From Flaccisagitta enflata (lineage: Eukaryota; Chaetognatha; Sagittoidea; Aphragmophora), in assembly GCA_965153355.1 (NCBI GenBank), contig OZ231128.1, forward strand, positions 40,796,001 through 40,860,000: a DNA stretch of 64,000 nt, written 5' to 3'. A program made the position numbers and the translations under genes. Under the pieces are notes generated by a model, which was not told the DNA's origin, ran no database searches, and was given only the letters and a program-made list of their open reading frames with translations. The first letter of the stretch is position 1, and every line of letters starts with the position of its first letter. This document shows positions 1 to 12,217 of the stretch, one piece after another.

Positions 1-40
1 GACGTGGTCAACTTTCTTCTGCACCACGGCGCTGATTTAA
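1..40 (+). CDS. ANKRD28-like: ANKRD28-like exon (window-truncated)
   Basis: Reads DVVNFLLHHGADL from base 1, the second helix and loop of an ankyrin repeat, then one base of a split Asn codon before the donor gtgaga. The true exon start lies outside the window. Confidence 0.85.
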   Translation, partial: TWSTFFCTTALI

Positions 41-3000
41 GTGAGACTAGACAAGTTTACCATTACTGATTAATTCCATGGATGTATGGGATGATTTGAT
101 TAATTTCTGAGCATGCAATAAAAAAAGCATGTCAGTGAGCATAGCTGTGTGAGTGGTTTTGAGTATTTTACGATTTTAGTTCAACTAGCTCATTTAGCTC
201 AGCCCTGTTTTTCTCTGAAAATTTGTGCCAAATAGCCCCGCTACCCCAGGTTTATTTTATAGTAAGAATGATTTGTTGTTTTTTTCCGCCATTTTAATCC
301 TCTCCCTCATCCAGCTGACCTTTTGAACATGCCTGCCGCTTAGCAATGCTACCCTGCCACTAGGAATCTGCACCTCTGTTCCACTTTTTGTATCATTCTT
401 GATCTTTCATTCAAAGTGTTTTTCTAACAAATGTGTAAAATTCCCGACTTCCTTCAGATGCGTGTGACACTCGGTTGCGGACTTCGCTTCACTACGCAGC
501 GGGCATTGGTCACGAGGAAGTTGTCACGGCTTTGATGGGTCAAGCGCAGTCACAATCTTCCCCTTCCCCATCATCCTCGATCAACAACAATAACGTTGGC
601 GAGAGTCATCTGCTAGTGGCCAGAGATGCGTTGGGTCGAACTCCTCTGCATTACGCGGCCATGGGAGGCCATTCCGTCGTTCTCATCGCTCTCATGCAAT
701 CTAACGGCAACGGACACGAAGAACATGGTAAGAAGCACCAGTGTGCTACCCATTCAACAATGAGCTGAACTGTCTCGCCTTTTCCTCTTTTTAGTTACGG
801 ACGCGCAACTCTTTGAGAGGCTTTGTCCGTCCGTCGGTATGCGAGTCCGTCCTTTCGTAACGCATTAGTCAAAAAGTGTACAGTAGATGTCGTCAAGACT
901 TGGAAATACGGGGGAATTCATTACAGGAAGACGAATAAACTGAAGAGACTGATATTTGAAATATAAACTAATAAAAGGATGCTTCATTACCTATGGGTGT
1001 TGGTTGCTATGAAAACACTTTTTCATGTATTTATGCTGAAGTATCAATATTTTGAGAATTTTTTTGAGGGAATATTGTTTGAAATAAATTTTGCTACAAC
1101 TTTTCCACCTTATGTTCTGTAAGAACATCGCTCGTTTGGCGGTTGCTAGGGAGCATCAAAGGGTTGTCACACATAGTTAAGCTCCCTAGCAATGGCTAAA
1201 CAAGCAATGTTCTCACAGAACATATTCTGGGAAAATTGTCGCAAATTTAATTCAAACAATGTTCCTTCAAAGATTTCTCAAAATATTGATACTATGGCGT
1301 GGATACTCAGAAATGTGTTTCCATGGCAACCAACACCCATGGGCAATAAAGCATCCTTTTATAAGTCTATATTCAAAACATCAGTTGTTTCAGTACAGAC
1401 GGACCAATAATTTAAGGTGTGGAGGCACATTAAGTTTTAGCAACACCCCTACAGCCTAGACGCCTCTATCAATTTGGACGCTTGGAGCAGCTTTGGATAC
1501 CTCAGGCCAATATATTTGGCGCCACCGTAGCGATTTTTCAATTTCCATCATTAACCCCCCCAAATGACCACCCCCTGCCCACCTCAGAACCACCCCCCAG
1601 GCCCAAAAAATCGAAAAAAAAATTTTCTCAAATTTTGAAAATATTTCAACAAAATAGTGTACAGGGATGACATCCCTGTACACTATTTTGTTGAAATATT
1701 TTCAAGGATGTCAGGGATGTCTTAAGCCATGGTATATCTTGTTCCCGGAGTTTTTTTGACAATTTTTATAGACTTATATATTTGTTTCCCTGTAATGCAT
1801 ATCACCGTATTTCCAAGTCTAGACGACATCTACTGAATAAATGCACACTCTGAGGAGGGGGGGGGGTCCTACGCACCTGCCGACCCGTCCAAACTGATAA
1901 TGTGACCCCTTGAAGTTAAACCCAGCCCAATAGATGTCTCGGTACTTTTTGTTGTCCTGTCATCAATCCCCAACCTACAGTGGAGCTTCACAAGAGGGCA
2001 ATCCAAGGGAAATTAAGCTCTATATTCTACATAATATATAATGAAGCTGCATTTTGCCAATATAGAAATAACCACACAGAATCTCTCATGGCATGTCTTA
2101 TGAGCGAGTGGGCTTGGACAAAATGAATGATTCCCTGCACGATTTTGTTTTTATTTCCGAATCCTCCGCCAGAGCGAATTTAATACATTAAACCCAGACA
2201 ACCCTTAGCCCTAAAGCTAATCCTGTCCCTAACCCTAAAACTATCCCCAACCCTTACCCTAACCCTAAACCCACCCCTAAACCTAATTTAAAAAACCGCC
2301 AGGCGTGTATAATGTTGAGTATTCCCCCCCCCCGGTGGGGGGGGGGGAATAAAATCAAATGGTTTGGAGATGGGGAAGAAAATCAAAAGTTTGAAAAAAA
2401 GAGAAAAGAAAATTTTTGAAGATTTAACACTTTTGACAGTACCAAAAGGTAAAATGTAATTACTACAACACAATTTAACACTATTAAAACCTAAAATATA
2501 CTGTTTTATAGCTTTGAGGGTAAAAAAAATCAATGATTTTGTTATGCGACGCGACGCGTCGCGGGGAAGAAAATCAAATGCAGGGGGGGGGAATAAAATC
2601 AAATGCCACTCAACATTATACACCCCTGAAAACCGCTTAAAAAGTCTTGAAAACAAAAGATCACAGATGATCGTACAATTATACCGTGGGCTTTAGCGGT
2701 GCTTCACTGTTTGTAACTGAACCATACTTTCCTTTTGCCAGATCTGGTTACAAGTCGTGACGTGAAGGGTTTCACTCCTCTTCACTGGGCAGCGTATTTT
2801 GGTCATGAAGCCGTCTTGGAGTTATTGTTAGAGAACGAGAAACTGCGAGAATTGTGGTCAAGCGACGTCGCTGCTCTAATCCAAGGCGACGCCGACGACG
2901 AGGGTAAATCGGTGTAGACTTGTTCGAGTTTCAAGTCTGATGATCCATTATGGTTTGAAAGCTAGTTTCTAATTGTACAACCCGACGCGACTGTCTTGCT

Positions 3001-3930
3001 GGTCTGAGTATTCACTGTACCGTCGAGATTCATTACATGATCAAATATTTTATAGAACAATTTATTAAACACTGTTTAATACACAGTTTACTGAATGAAT
3101 GCCCGATAGAATTTCTGCCAATATCCAGTCATAAAGGTTTTTTTAAAATTCCCAATTTTATGTTGTCTTCAACGCCCTACCTTCCTTTTTCGCTTAAATT
3201 CAGCAACTGCTTTGCGAGCGTCTGCATCTTGCTCTTTCTCTCCGATTCATTGCGCCGCCATGCGAGGTCACGTGACTTGCGTGGAGATTCTTCTCGAGAC
3301 TACGCCCATCATCCCTCTTCCATCCTCCTCTTCCTCCTCCAATCCCATGAACAACAACAACAAGATCGGACGAAAAGGCGGCGGTAGCGACGACGATGAT
3401 AACGACAATGACGACGACGACGACGCTAGTATGGACGACAACGATGTTGACGGGGACGAAAACGCCGACGCGGCGCCGGTTGGCGATTTGATTAACGGTG
3501 TTAGAGATGATCGGGGTCGGACGGCGATGCACGTCGCCGCTTTTTACAATCACGTCCCTATTCTTCAATTCCTTATCGGACATGGCGCCGACGTTAACGG
3601 AAAGGATAAAGAGGGACATACCCCCGTCATGCTTGCTGCCGCCAATGGACAGGTGCTGGAATTTCTTTGCCAGGCATCGTGTGATTGAATCAACGAATCA
3701 CTGTCATCCTCAATTCTTCTCTCTTTATCCATGATGTTCGTTCAGTCACATCAATCATTCATTCATGGTATGCAGAAAAACCCATTGAGGTGTGGAGGAA
3801 CCAAAAAAAAAGGTCAATTATGGCAATTCTAGTAGTAATAAAAACGTGGATGAAAAAGGCCAAGGTGTGGTAGGTGCGGCAGGAATGGAAAGGGGAAGCA
3901 AGAAAGAGGAGCAGGTGAAATGGAAATGAA

Positions 3931-3967
<37 letters not shown>

Positions 3968-6900
3968 CAGACAAAAAAAGAGACAGATGGACAGACAAAG
4001 AAGAGAAAGACAGACAGACAAAGAAGAGACAGACGGACAGACAGACAAAGAAGAGACAGACGGACAGACAGACAAATAAAGAAAGAGAGACAAAGAAAGA
4101 GAACACAGAGAGACAGACAGACACAGACAAAGAAAGAGAACGACACAGAGAGACAGACACAGACAAAGAATGAGAAGGACATAGAGAGAGACAGACATAC
4201 AGAAAGAGAAAGACAGACAGACAGACAAAAATAGAAAGACACACAGACAGACAAAGAAAGACAGAGACAGACAGACAAAGAAAGAGAAAGACAAAGAAAG
4301 AGAAAGAAACACAGACAGACAGACAGACAGACAAAGAAAGAGAAAGAAACAGACTGACTGACAAAGAAAGAGAAAGACAGACAGAAAGAAATAGACAGAC
4401 AGACAGAAAGAAATAGACAGACAGAAAGAAAGAAATAGACAGACAAAGAAAGAAAGACAGACATTAAAAAGAGAAAGACACAGACAGAAAGAAAGAAAGA
4501 AAGAAAGAAAGAGAAAGACACAGACAGAAAGAAAGAGAAAGACACACAGACAGAAAGAAAGAGAAAGACACGGACGGAGACAGAAAGACAAAGAGAAAGA
4601 CACAGACAGGCAGACAGAAAGACAAAGAGAAAGACACAGACAGGCAGACAGAAAGAGAAAGACACAGCCAGACAGAAAGAAAGATAAAGAGAAAGACACA
4701 GACAGACAGACACAGACAAAGAGAAAGACACACAGGCAGACAGAAAGAGAAAGACACACAGGCAGACAGAAAGAGAAAGACACAGACAGGCAGACTGAAA
4801 GAGAAAGACACAGACAGGCAGACAGAAAGAGAAAGACACAGACAGGCAGGCAGAAGGAGAAAGACAAAGACACAGACAGGCAGACAGAAAGAGAAAGACG
4901 CAGACAGGCAGGCAGAAAGAGAAAGAGAAAGACACAAACAGACAGACAGAAAGACAAAGACACGGACAGACAGACAAAGAGTAAATGCCTAATGGAGAGA
5001 CAGAAAACTGAAAGGATATACGATGAGCTCTTTGGAGAAAAATTCTGCCACGCGGCAGCTTGCAGAATCTGCACCTCAGGTATACACCGATGTTCATAAT
5101 AAAAGCGCTTATGAAAGCTGTAGGGGGTGAGATGCTAAAACTGTCAGTCCCTCCACACCCATAAGGGGTTATTTTGTTTATGATATCTTCTCTTTTCTCC
5201 ATATCAATGATGTCATTCAACTTATAAATATGCATTTATACCTATGAATTGAGTAAATTGGAGACGTTTCACGTTGACGTACATTTTCAGGAGGCGGCCC
5301 TCGATTTGTTGCTGGACTCGGGTGCAGATTTGACATCGCGAGATTGCTGCAACAACACGGCGCTGCATCACGCCTGTTTGCGGCAACAGAAGACGACTGC
5401 GTTGCAGCTGTTGGAGAAGGCGTCCGAGGCTGACGAAGGCAAGCAGTTGTTTTCCTTTGTCAACGCCGCCAACGACGATCAAAAGACGCCCTTGCACATC
5501 GCCGGAAGTTATGGATTGACCGAGGTACGACAGAAACTCTTTTTTAGTTGCGCCTACGCACCTCTATAACTGGCTTTGTCCGTTGGTTGATCTGTCGGTA
5601 ACGCATTCGTTTGACGATCCATATGGCGCACATTATTGGCCTACTTTGCTTGTTTTTAGCTGCGGACACGCAACTCCTTGAGAGGCTTTGTCCGTCCGTC
5701 CGTTGGTCCGTCACGCTCGAGTTGAAAACGCGAAAAACGCGCATTTGTGATACTGCAGTTGTTATCGTGTGTGTGGGGCCGTGGGGGTGAGTGCGTGGCA
5801 GGAGTGGTTGTAGGTGGGGTTGGAGTGAGGCTGACGGTTGGATGCCCCTGCCCACCCGTCCGCAACGATATTGTGACTCCGCGTCATTTGTTAGTTTTTT
5901 GTAAGCGTTAAAGTTAGGTTGATACTTTCCTTCTGGTTGAAACACTAGAAGAAATCTCTAGAAGTAGTCCCCTCTCTCCATTCCACTTATTCCATTCCAC
6001 TTTTTCTAAGCCACCCTTTTCATTCCACTCATATTCCCTTATTTTCTCATCCACTTCCCCCTCTACCACTCTACCTTCCAGTCCTTCCACTTTTCCCACT
6101 TTTGCTCTTACCTCCTCCTTATTTCCACTCCCTTCTGCTTCTCACTCTCCCTTCTTGCCACTTCTTCTTCGCCTCTATTCTACCTTCCAATTCTCCTCCT
6201 CCCTCTCACATTTCTCTTTTTCATACATTGACCCCCATAGGTGGTGCATGTTCTTCTTCGCAAGGGTGCGTCGGTGACTGCGCTCGACTCAAAAGGTTAC
6301 AACGCGGCTTTGTCTTGCTGTCCCTCAGACAACGTTGCCGAGTGTTTGGCCTTAATTCTCGATGCCATGTTTGCCAATTTTGCTGTGTCGGCATCGAGTG
6401 GCGTGAATTCAGCTGCCGGCGCCGGTAGCAATTATTGCGGCGCCGGATCATTTGGCGTAAACGGGACTTCCGCCGGCTTCCACGCCGGTTTAGGGATGGG
6501 CGGGTATGGCGTGGGAAACGGCGTTGGAATCGGCGTCGGCGGCGTCGGATCCGCCGGCGTGGGTTATTCATCCGGCGCCGTTCCTCCTTCCTTACACAAT
6601 TCCTTCTCTCTCCCTCTGAACTTGCGAAATAGTCTGTTGTTAGGCGGACCTCAGGGGCCTTTGGGGTCATTGTGGGGTGGGTGTGGTTCCGACGGATACG
6701 CGCCGCATTCCTCGCTAATTGGAGGCGGTTTAGCGTGCATTCCTCCGCATAACAAACTTTCCATTCATTCCACCGATTCTTTTTCACTGCGATTATCGTC
6801 GCCGCCGCCGGGTAGTAACAATCATTTGGGAAATGGCGCCGCTGATGACGCCTTGTCGCCGTCGTGTGGAGGCGTCGACGTCGGGCTGAGAAACGGCGAT

Positions 6901-7053
6901 AGCGGCGGGGGCGGGAGCACGAGCAGCTCCTTAGGCAGTCAGGATGCGTTGGATATGGGTTTGGACGCGACCGCGTCGACTGCAGCTGCCGCCGCCACTG
7001 CCACTTATGAAAGAACCGGACCAAGACAAAACTCGGACAATGATTTCTACTGA
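1..7053 (+). CDS. ANKRD28-like: Ankyrin-repeat regulatory subunit of protein phosphatase 6 (ANKRD28/44/52 type), 3' part
   Basis: Six exons join in phase: 1-40, 458-727, 2742-2903, 3204-3652, 5291-5524, 6241-7053, giving 655 residues to the stop; the 5' part lies before the window. Every internal junction is GT-AG. The protein is a string of ankyrin repeats (TPLHYAA, TPLHWAA, SPIHCAA, TAMHVAA, TPVMLAA, TALHHAC, TPLHIAG), followed by a final repeat with GASV, GYNAAL and ECLALILDAM, which matches the conserved end of ANKRD28, ANKRD44 and ANKRD52, and then by the short acidic terminus DNDFY. In that family the protein scaffolds PP6 catalytic and SAPS subunits. Two parts look lineage-specific: a Ser/Asn/Asp-rich insert between repeats in exon 4 and a Gly/Ser/Ala-rich tail of about 220 residues in exon 6. 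Family assignment is firm; which of the three vertebrate paralogues is closest cannot be decided. Confidence 0.9.
100..215 (+). repeat. Dispersed repeat with tagctcatttagctcag
   Basis: Intron sequence carrying gagcatgcaa, gcatgtcagtgagcatag and tagctcatttagctcag. The same unit recurs three times at 35270-35645. Confidence 0.6.
458..727 (+). CDS. ANKRD28-like: ANKRD28-like exon, two ankyrin repeats
   Basis: Acceptor ccttcag at 451-457, donor gtaaga at 728. Encodes residues 14-104 of the visible protein: two repeats (TSLHYAA and TPLHYAA) separated by a Gln/Ser/Pro/Asn-rich spacer longer than a normal ankyrin loop. The phase 1 entry and exit fit both neighbours. Confidence 0.9.
787..870 (+). 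repeat. Fragment of fam1 element 5' end
   Basis: Starts tttttagttacggacgcgc and continues with ggctttgtccgtccgtcgg, the 5' signature of the fam1 family. No clear 3' end is seen. Confidence 0.5.
882..1840. mobile_element. Long palindromic element in ankyrin intron
   Basis: Outer arms tagatgtcgtcaagacttgg (about 885) and its near reverse complement around 1815 bracket an inner imperfect palindrome at 960-1372 (tgggtgttggttgc versus gcaaccaacaccca). It looks like a fold-back or MITE-type element with nested repeats. A degraded relative of the central part, with gttgctaggragca, lies near 51720-51800. Confidence 0.55.
1635..1705. repeat. Perfect 35-bp inverted repeat, 1-base spacer
   Basis: Arms 1635-1669 and 1671-1705 are exact reverse complements around a single A at 1670. 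Centre is gtgtacagggatg / catccctgtacac. As RNA it would form a long uninterrupted hairpin. Confidence 0.9.
2195..2690 (+). repeat. Telomere-like CCCTAA element, copy 1 (interrupted)
   Basis: Degenerate ccctaaccctaa blocks at 2205-2285 with a downstream flank aaaccgc...aaaacaaaagatcacagatg. The same arrangement occurs at 11815-12060 and, reversed, at 32500-32660 and 50325-50555. This copy is split by a hAT-type insertion. Confidence 0.7.
2300..2628. mobile_element. hAT-type MITE, 8-bp target duplication
   Basis: Termini CAGGCGTGTATAATGTTGAG and, reversed, CAGGGGTGTATAATGTTGAG. Direct repeats aaaaccgc flank it at 2292-2299 and 2629-2636. The empty site is seen at about 12015, where the telomere-like element reads straight through aaaaaccgctgaaaaag. 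There is no transposase coding capacity. Related copy at 53843-54056. Confidence 0.85.
2742..2903 (+). CDS. ANKRD28-like: ANKRD28-like exon, ankyrin repeat
   Basis: Acceptor ttgccag, donor gtaaat. Encodes a repeat with TPLHWAAYFGHEAVLELLL, close to the vertebrate TALHWACYNGHE repeat near the C-terminus, then an acidic stretch. Confidence 0.9.
3204..3652 (+). CDS. ANKRD28-like: ANKRD28-like exon with acidic insert
   Basis: Acceptor attcag, donor gtgctg after AANGQ. Contains SFSPIHCAA and TAMHVAAF repeats separated by a low-complexity insert of about 65 residues: Ser run, Asn run, then an Asp-dominated run. Reading past the donor gives only 11 more codons. The insert sits where vertebrate proteins have a short loop. 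Confidence 0.9.
3920..4985 (+). repeat. GACA/GAAA compound microsatellite in intron
   Basis: About 1.06 kb of purine-rich cagacagacaga and gaaagaaagaga tetramers between ankyrin exons. All long reading frames here are repeat artefacts (poly RQTD or SLSVCL). Confidence 0.95.
5291..5524 (+). CDS. ANKRD28-like: ANKRD28-like exon, two ankyrin repeats
   Basis: Phase 0 on both sides; acceptor ttttcag, donor gtacga. Encodes 78 residues including NNTALHHACLRQQKTTALQL and KTPLHIAGSYGLTE, which align with the NTALHLAC and TPLHVAARNGLT repeats of ANKRD28. Confidence 0.92.
5539..5656 (+). mobile_element. fam1 element, short form
   Basis: Runs tttttagttgcgcctacgca...ggctttgtccgttgg...taacgcattcgtttgacgatcc...ttggcctactttgcttgtttt. 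Nearly the same element lies at 57611-57742. It begins only about 15 bases after the exon 5 donor. Confidence 0.65.
5652..5890 (+). mobile_element. fam1 element, abutting copy
   Basis: Starts tttttagctgcggacacgca, has the gtccgtccgtccgttgg core and the tgcccctgcccacccgtccg block near the end. It abuts the preceding copy directly. Confidence 0.55.
6241..7053 (+). CDS. ANKRD28-like: ANKRD28-like terminal coding exon
   Basis: Acceptor cccccatag at 6232-6240. Opens VVHVLLRKGASV, runs through DNVAECLALILDAM, then about 220 residues rich in Gly, Ser and Ala, and ends NSDNDFY with TGA at 7051-7053. The vertebrate tail is shorter but ends in a comparable acidic Ser/Asp-Tyr terminus. Confidence 0.92.
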   Translation: MVHVLLRKGASVTALDSKGYNAALSCCPSDNVAECLALILDAMFANFAVSASSGVNSAAGAGSNYCGAGSFGVNGTSAGFHAGLGMGGYGVGNGVGIGVGGVGSAGVGYSSGAVPPSLHNSFSLPLNLRNSLLLGGPQGPLGSLWGGCGSDGYAPHSSLIGGGLACIPPHNKLSIHSTDSFSLRLSSPPPGSNNHLGNGAADDALSPSCGGVDVGLRNGDSGGGGSTSSSLGSQDALDMGLDATASTAAAAATATYERTGPRQNSDNDFY

Positions 7054-7324
7054 ATTCCTATCCTAGTCTATGCGGGCATGCAGACGCTGAAAGGCGAACG
7101 TTTTCTTGTGAAGGATAAGGCGAGGCGATATGAGAGAGTAAGGATAAGTGCCATTTATTTGCGACCATGCGGTGGGTGTTGAAGGTGAACGCCGTTTTCT
7201 TGAATTTCAGTAAAATGAGAGAAAACCATTAATTGATTAGGAGCCCATTCGACCGTGCAATTGTGCCCAGGGACCATCGCCAGTAGTTCTTTTCTACTTT
7301 GTCCTCCCTCAATTGAATCTATGG

Positions 7325-7330
7325 AATAAA
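7325..7330 (+). terminator. Candidate poly(A) signal of the ankyrin gene
   Basis: AATAAA 272 bases after the TGA stop. It is the first canonical hexamer downstream; the cleavage site itself is not visible. Confidence 0.5.
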
Positions 7331-8956
<1,626 letters not shown>

Positions 8957-9077
8957 CTGGAAGGGGTGTGGAAACGATTGACCGTTTCCGTTTGGTTAGG
9001 CTGGGATAGCTACTAGTTTTTGAACTACAAAATGGAAGCGGAAACGGTGGAAGCGGCATGAAAATCGCATCCCTACT
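8957..9077. mobile_element. Relative of the 115-bp hAT-type MITE
   Basis: Shares gtggaaacgattgaccgtttcc, gatagctactag and the reverse end gcatcccta with the element at 44659-44773. No clean target duplication is seen here. Confidence 0.5.
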
Positions 9078-9239
9078 AACTACAGACAAGACCCTAATAA
9101 GAGCGGAGGAGGGACCCATTTGTTACATGCCCCCCCCCCTCACAGCGGGCTTTAACTGGGTATGAGTTTAAAAAAATCCTCAATGGCAGTGACTTGTATG
9201 AGTAGGTACAATTTATAATGGAGAATTGATGTACCCCCT

Positions 9240-10420
9240 TAGAAAAAAATTTCCCTTGAAAATTTTTGCAAAAATCGTTAAAAAGTATCAATTTTTGCAT
9301 ATATTTACATACAGCATGATTTTTCTCAACTGCAACATAAGATGAGGACGCAAAAACTAGAAGAGTTAGCCAAATTCTGAAAGAAGCCCCTTAAAGATGA
9401 GAGTATGCAGTTTTTTGTTGGGAAATTCCAGGAACTTATTCTTTAAATTTGTTCCTTTTTAGAAATTTTTAATAAAAGGGCATATTCTGCAAAAAGGCGA
9501 TTTTATTATGATGTTAGTTGAACTGCCTTCCTTTAGAATGCTCTTACTCTTAAATGGTTTGAGCTACTAATCCCTGATTGGTCTCAAATGAATGATATTT
9601 TGATGTAGTTTAAGGAGCAAAAGAGAGAAAAAGATATTTTCAAAGTTATCATGCCAGGCATAAATGTTTTAGTTTTTTTCTGGAAATTTTTTTTGCAGAA
9701 TTGACTTTTAATTCACCAAATGCATTCAAGACTTAAAATAAGTATGTTCGTCGAGTTTTAACCAAAAACTACTTCAAAATATCTTTCATTTGAGACCAAT
9801 ATGGCATCTGTAGCTTAAATCGTTTAGAAATGAGAGCAATTTGAAGAAAAACAGTTCAGCCAATATCTCTTCAATTTTCCTTAATTTTTAATTTTGCTGA
9901 ATTTCATTAATAATGGCAAAAACATCAGGAAGATCATATTTTTTTCCAGAAAATCCTTGAAATTTTTCAGCAAATAACTGCAAACTCTTATCTTTCAGGG
10001 GCTTCTTTCAGAATTTGGGTAGCTCGTCTAGTTTTTGCGTAATGTTCTCATCCTTTGTTGCAGTTGAGAAAAATCATACTGTATAGATCTCAAGGATATA
10101 TCAGTTTCAAAATTTTGACTCAAGATTCACATTCCTGGTAAAATTTCCAATTATTTGATAGGTCACACTGTATATTTTTTTGAAAAATTAGGATTTTCAT
10201 TTTTCATACCACCGTTACAAAGAAAGCAACGGTGGCCTAAGATACGAAAATCTTATTTTTTCATGAAAGTATATAGTGTGACCTATCAAATGATTGAAAA
10301 TTTCACTAGGAATATGAATCTTAAGTCAGAATTTTGAAACTGATATATCCTTGAGATCTATTTGTGAATATATACAAAATTGATATTTTTTAACGATTTT
10401 TGCAAAAATTTTCAAGGGAG
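9240..10420. mobile_element. 1.2-kb imperfect palindromic element
   Basis: Left arm ttcccttgaaaatttttgca at 9249 and right arm tgcaaaaattttcaaggga ending 10418 are reverse complements. Matching inner arms include gcccctta...aaagatgagag near 9390 and its complement near 9990, with the centre near 9680. It carries the nested hairpin element at 10153-10292, and its right edge abuts a fam1 3' end (ggacgcatcgttggcc). Confidence 0.65.
10153..10292. mobile_element. Hairpin MITE, TIR TTTGATAGGTCACACT
   Basis: Ends tttgataggtcacactgtat and, reversed, tttgataggtcacactatat, with an internal stem caccgttac / gcaacggtg. A second copy lies at 39530-39651. It is nested in the right arm of the surrounding palindrome. 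Confidence 0.75.
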
Positions 10421-12217
10421 GACGCATCGTTGGCCTTCTTGGCCTTGTTTCATTCTTCCTCCCCCACCCCCCAAGAAACTTCCCGCTCTCTGAGGGCCGC
10501 TTTGGCCTTGGGTATAGGCTTATAGCATTGAACTTGGATATGTGGAATCATAGGTCATCTGCCCCTCCCAAAAATAATTGTGGTAGTGAGACTGTGTAAT
10601 TGTAATACAGTTGAGCTTCACTAGAGCGCATTTCAAGGTACTGAGTAAGATTATGCCTTAAAGTAGAGCTGCTTTATAGGCAATACAGAAATAATTATTA
10701 AGTCTCATGGGATAGTAAGTTGCTTGCCTAATAGGCGGGCAGCCTTATTAGCGGGTGCAATCTAGCGCTGCTCCACTGCTCCACTATAGTAGACTTCAAT
10801 CAGTCTTACACTAAAATTAGATGTTTTTTTTATGATTGATATTTTGGTTCTCATATCCTGTCAATTGAAGATAAGAGTAAGATGCAAGAACTTTCCTGTA
10901 TAACTATAAGCCGACGATTGGAAAAATGAAAACACTCTAAAAACGATTTGAGCCTTAAATCGGTCGGGAAATAAGAACACTGAGCCTTTTCTAAATTGCT
11001 TGTTCTTAGTATAAGCCAGCTAAGACTTGTATTCAAGTCCAATCTTGAACTGATGAAATGGGGAGCGAGGTCAAACTGTTAAAAATCATGGGCTGCGGGT
11101 CAAATCGCAAGTTTTGGTTTTGTTGCAGTGCGTAACAGTTTGGAAGTGTCGGCGTTGATCGCTAAGTGCCAATGTGCCATGCTAATCACTTCATCCCTGG
11201 CAATTGCCGGTATGTAGGTGCCATCATATCGGAATTTTCATTATAACTTGCTTCTGCTCTTTGATTTTGACGCACGGCGTGGCGAAAGCTATGTTTGGTT
11301 AAGTTTAATGTACTACGTGGGATAACCAAGGAAGTGAAAGTAGAATTCGTAAAAAGTCATGGCATTTTTCGGTTGCTCTGTTCTGAGTTGACCTCAAATG
11401 ACGAATGAAGCTGAAGATTGACTTCGCTGTTAGTTTGAGACGATTAAGTCAAGTTCCCAAAAATAACGATTGTCTACGCGGCGATTCAAATTATTTTGAT
11501 GATTTAAATCGGGTCAAAAATTTTTCCAAATATTATCCCCAATTGGCCAGCCCTTAGGTTTGGGGTCATATCACATCAAATTTATTTTTTAAGACGTCAA
11601 ACTTGAAAGTTTCTGAATTGTGACAATGTAGAATAAAGGTATTTAAAACATTTTTGATTTTGTGTCAGGGACTTTAAATTAAAAAAGAAATCGAGATCGG
11701 TAATGTTGAAAACTCGATCTTTGTTCTCGGAGCTGGCCTGTAATGTTTTTATTTAGATTTTTTAGGTGCGTCCTCGCATCTCTATAAGAGTGAGTCCCTA
11801 GGTATGAAGGATTTTTGGACAAAATGAATGAGTCCCTGAACGATTTTGTTTTACTTTCCGAATCCTCCGAGCGAAGTTAATTCAAATAGCTTCGGGCCGT
11901 AATGCATAAAACCCAGCCAACCCTTAGCCCTAAAGCTAACCCTGTCCCTAACCCTAACCCTAAAACTGTCCCCAACCCTAACCCTAACCCTAAACCCAAC
12001 CCTAACCCTAAATTTAAAAAACCGCTGAAAAAGTCTTAAAAACAAAAGATCACAGATGCATGTTCATTAGTACCGGATTGTTTACGCGATTTTTGACGTT
12101 AATTTGTTCATTTCTTTATCTGCTTCTACTTTCAATTTTCAATCAAATTTTAAGGGTCTTGGTCAATTGCCTTGTTTAGCTGGCATAAGCAATCAATTCC
12201 ATTCGCCTTAACCATGA
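10421..12217. other. Intergenic, mostly unique; telomere-like copy 2
   Basis: 10421-10460 is a fam1 3' end (ggacgcatcgttggccttc). A fam1 5' end starts at 11756 (ttaggtgcgtcctcgcatc). 11815-12060 is the uninterrupted telomere-like element with ccctaaccctaaccctaa blocks. No gene seen. Confidence 0.6.

Noticed and set aside
3759-5235. Open frames of 150-468 codons over 3759-5235
   Set aside because: They are translations of GACA/GAAA/GA microsatellites (SLSVCL, RQTD), not genes.
6221-7024. 267-codon Arg-rich frame opposite the last ankyrin exon
   Set aside because: Antisense shadow of the Gly/Ala/Ser-rich tail; the + frame is supported by homology.
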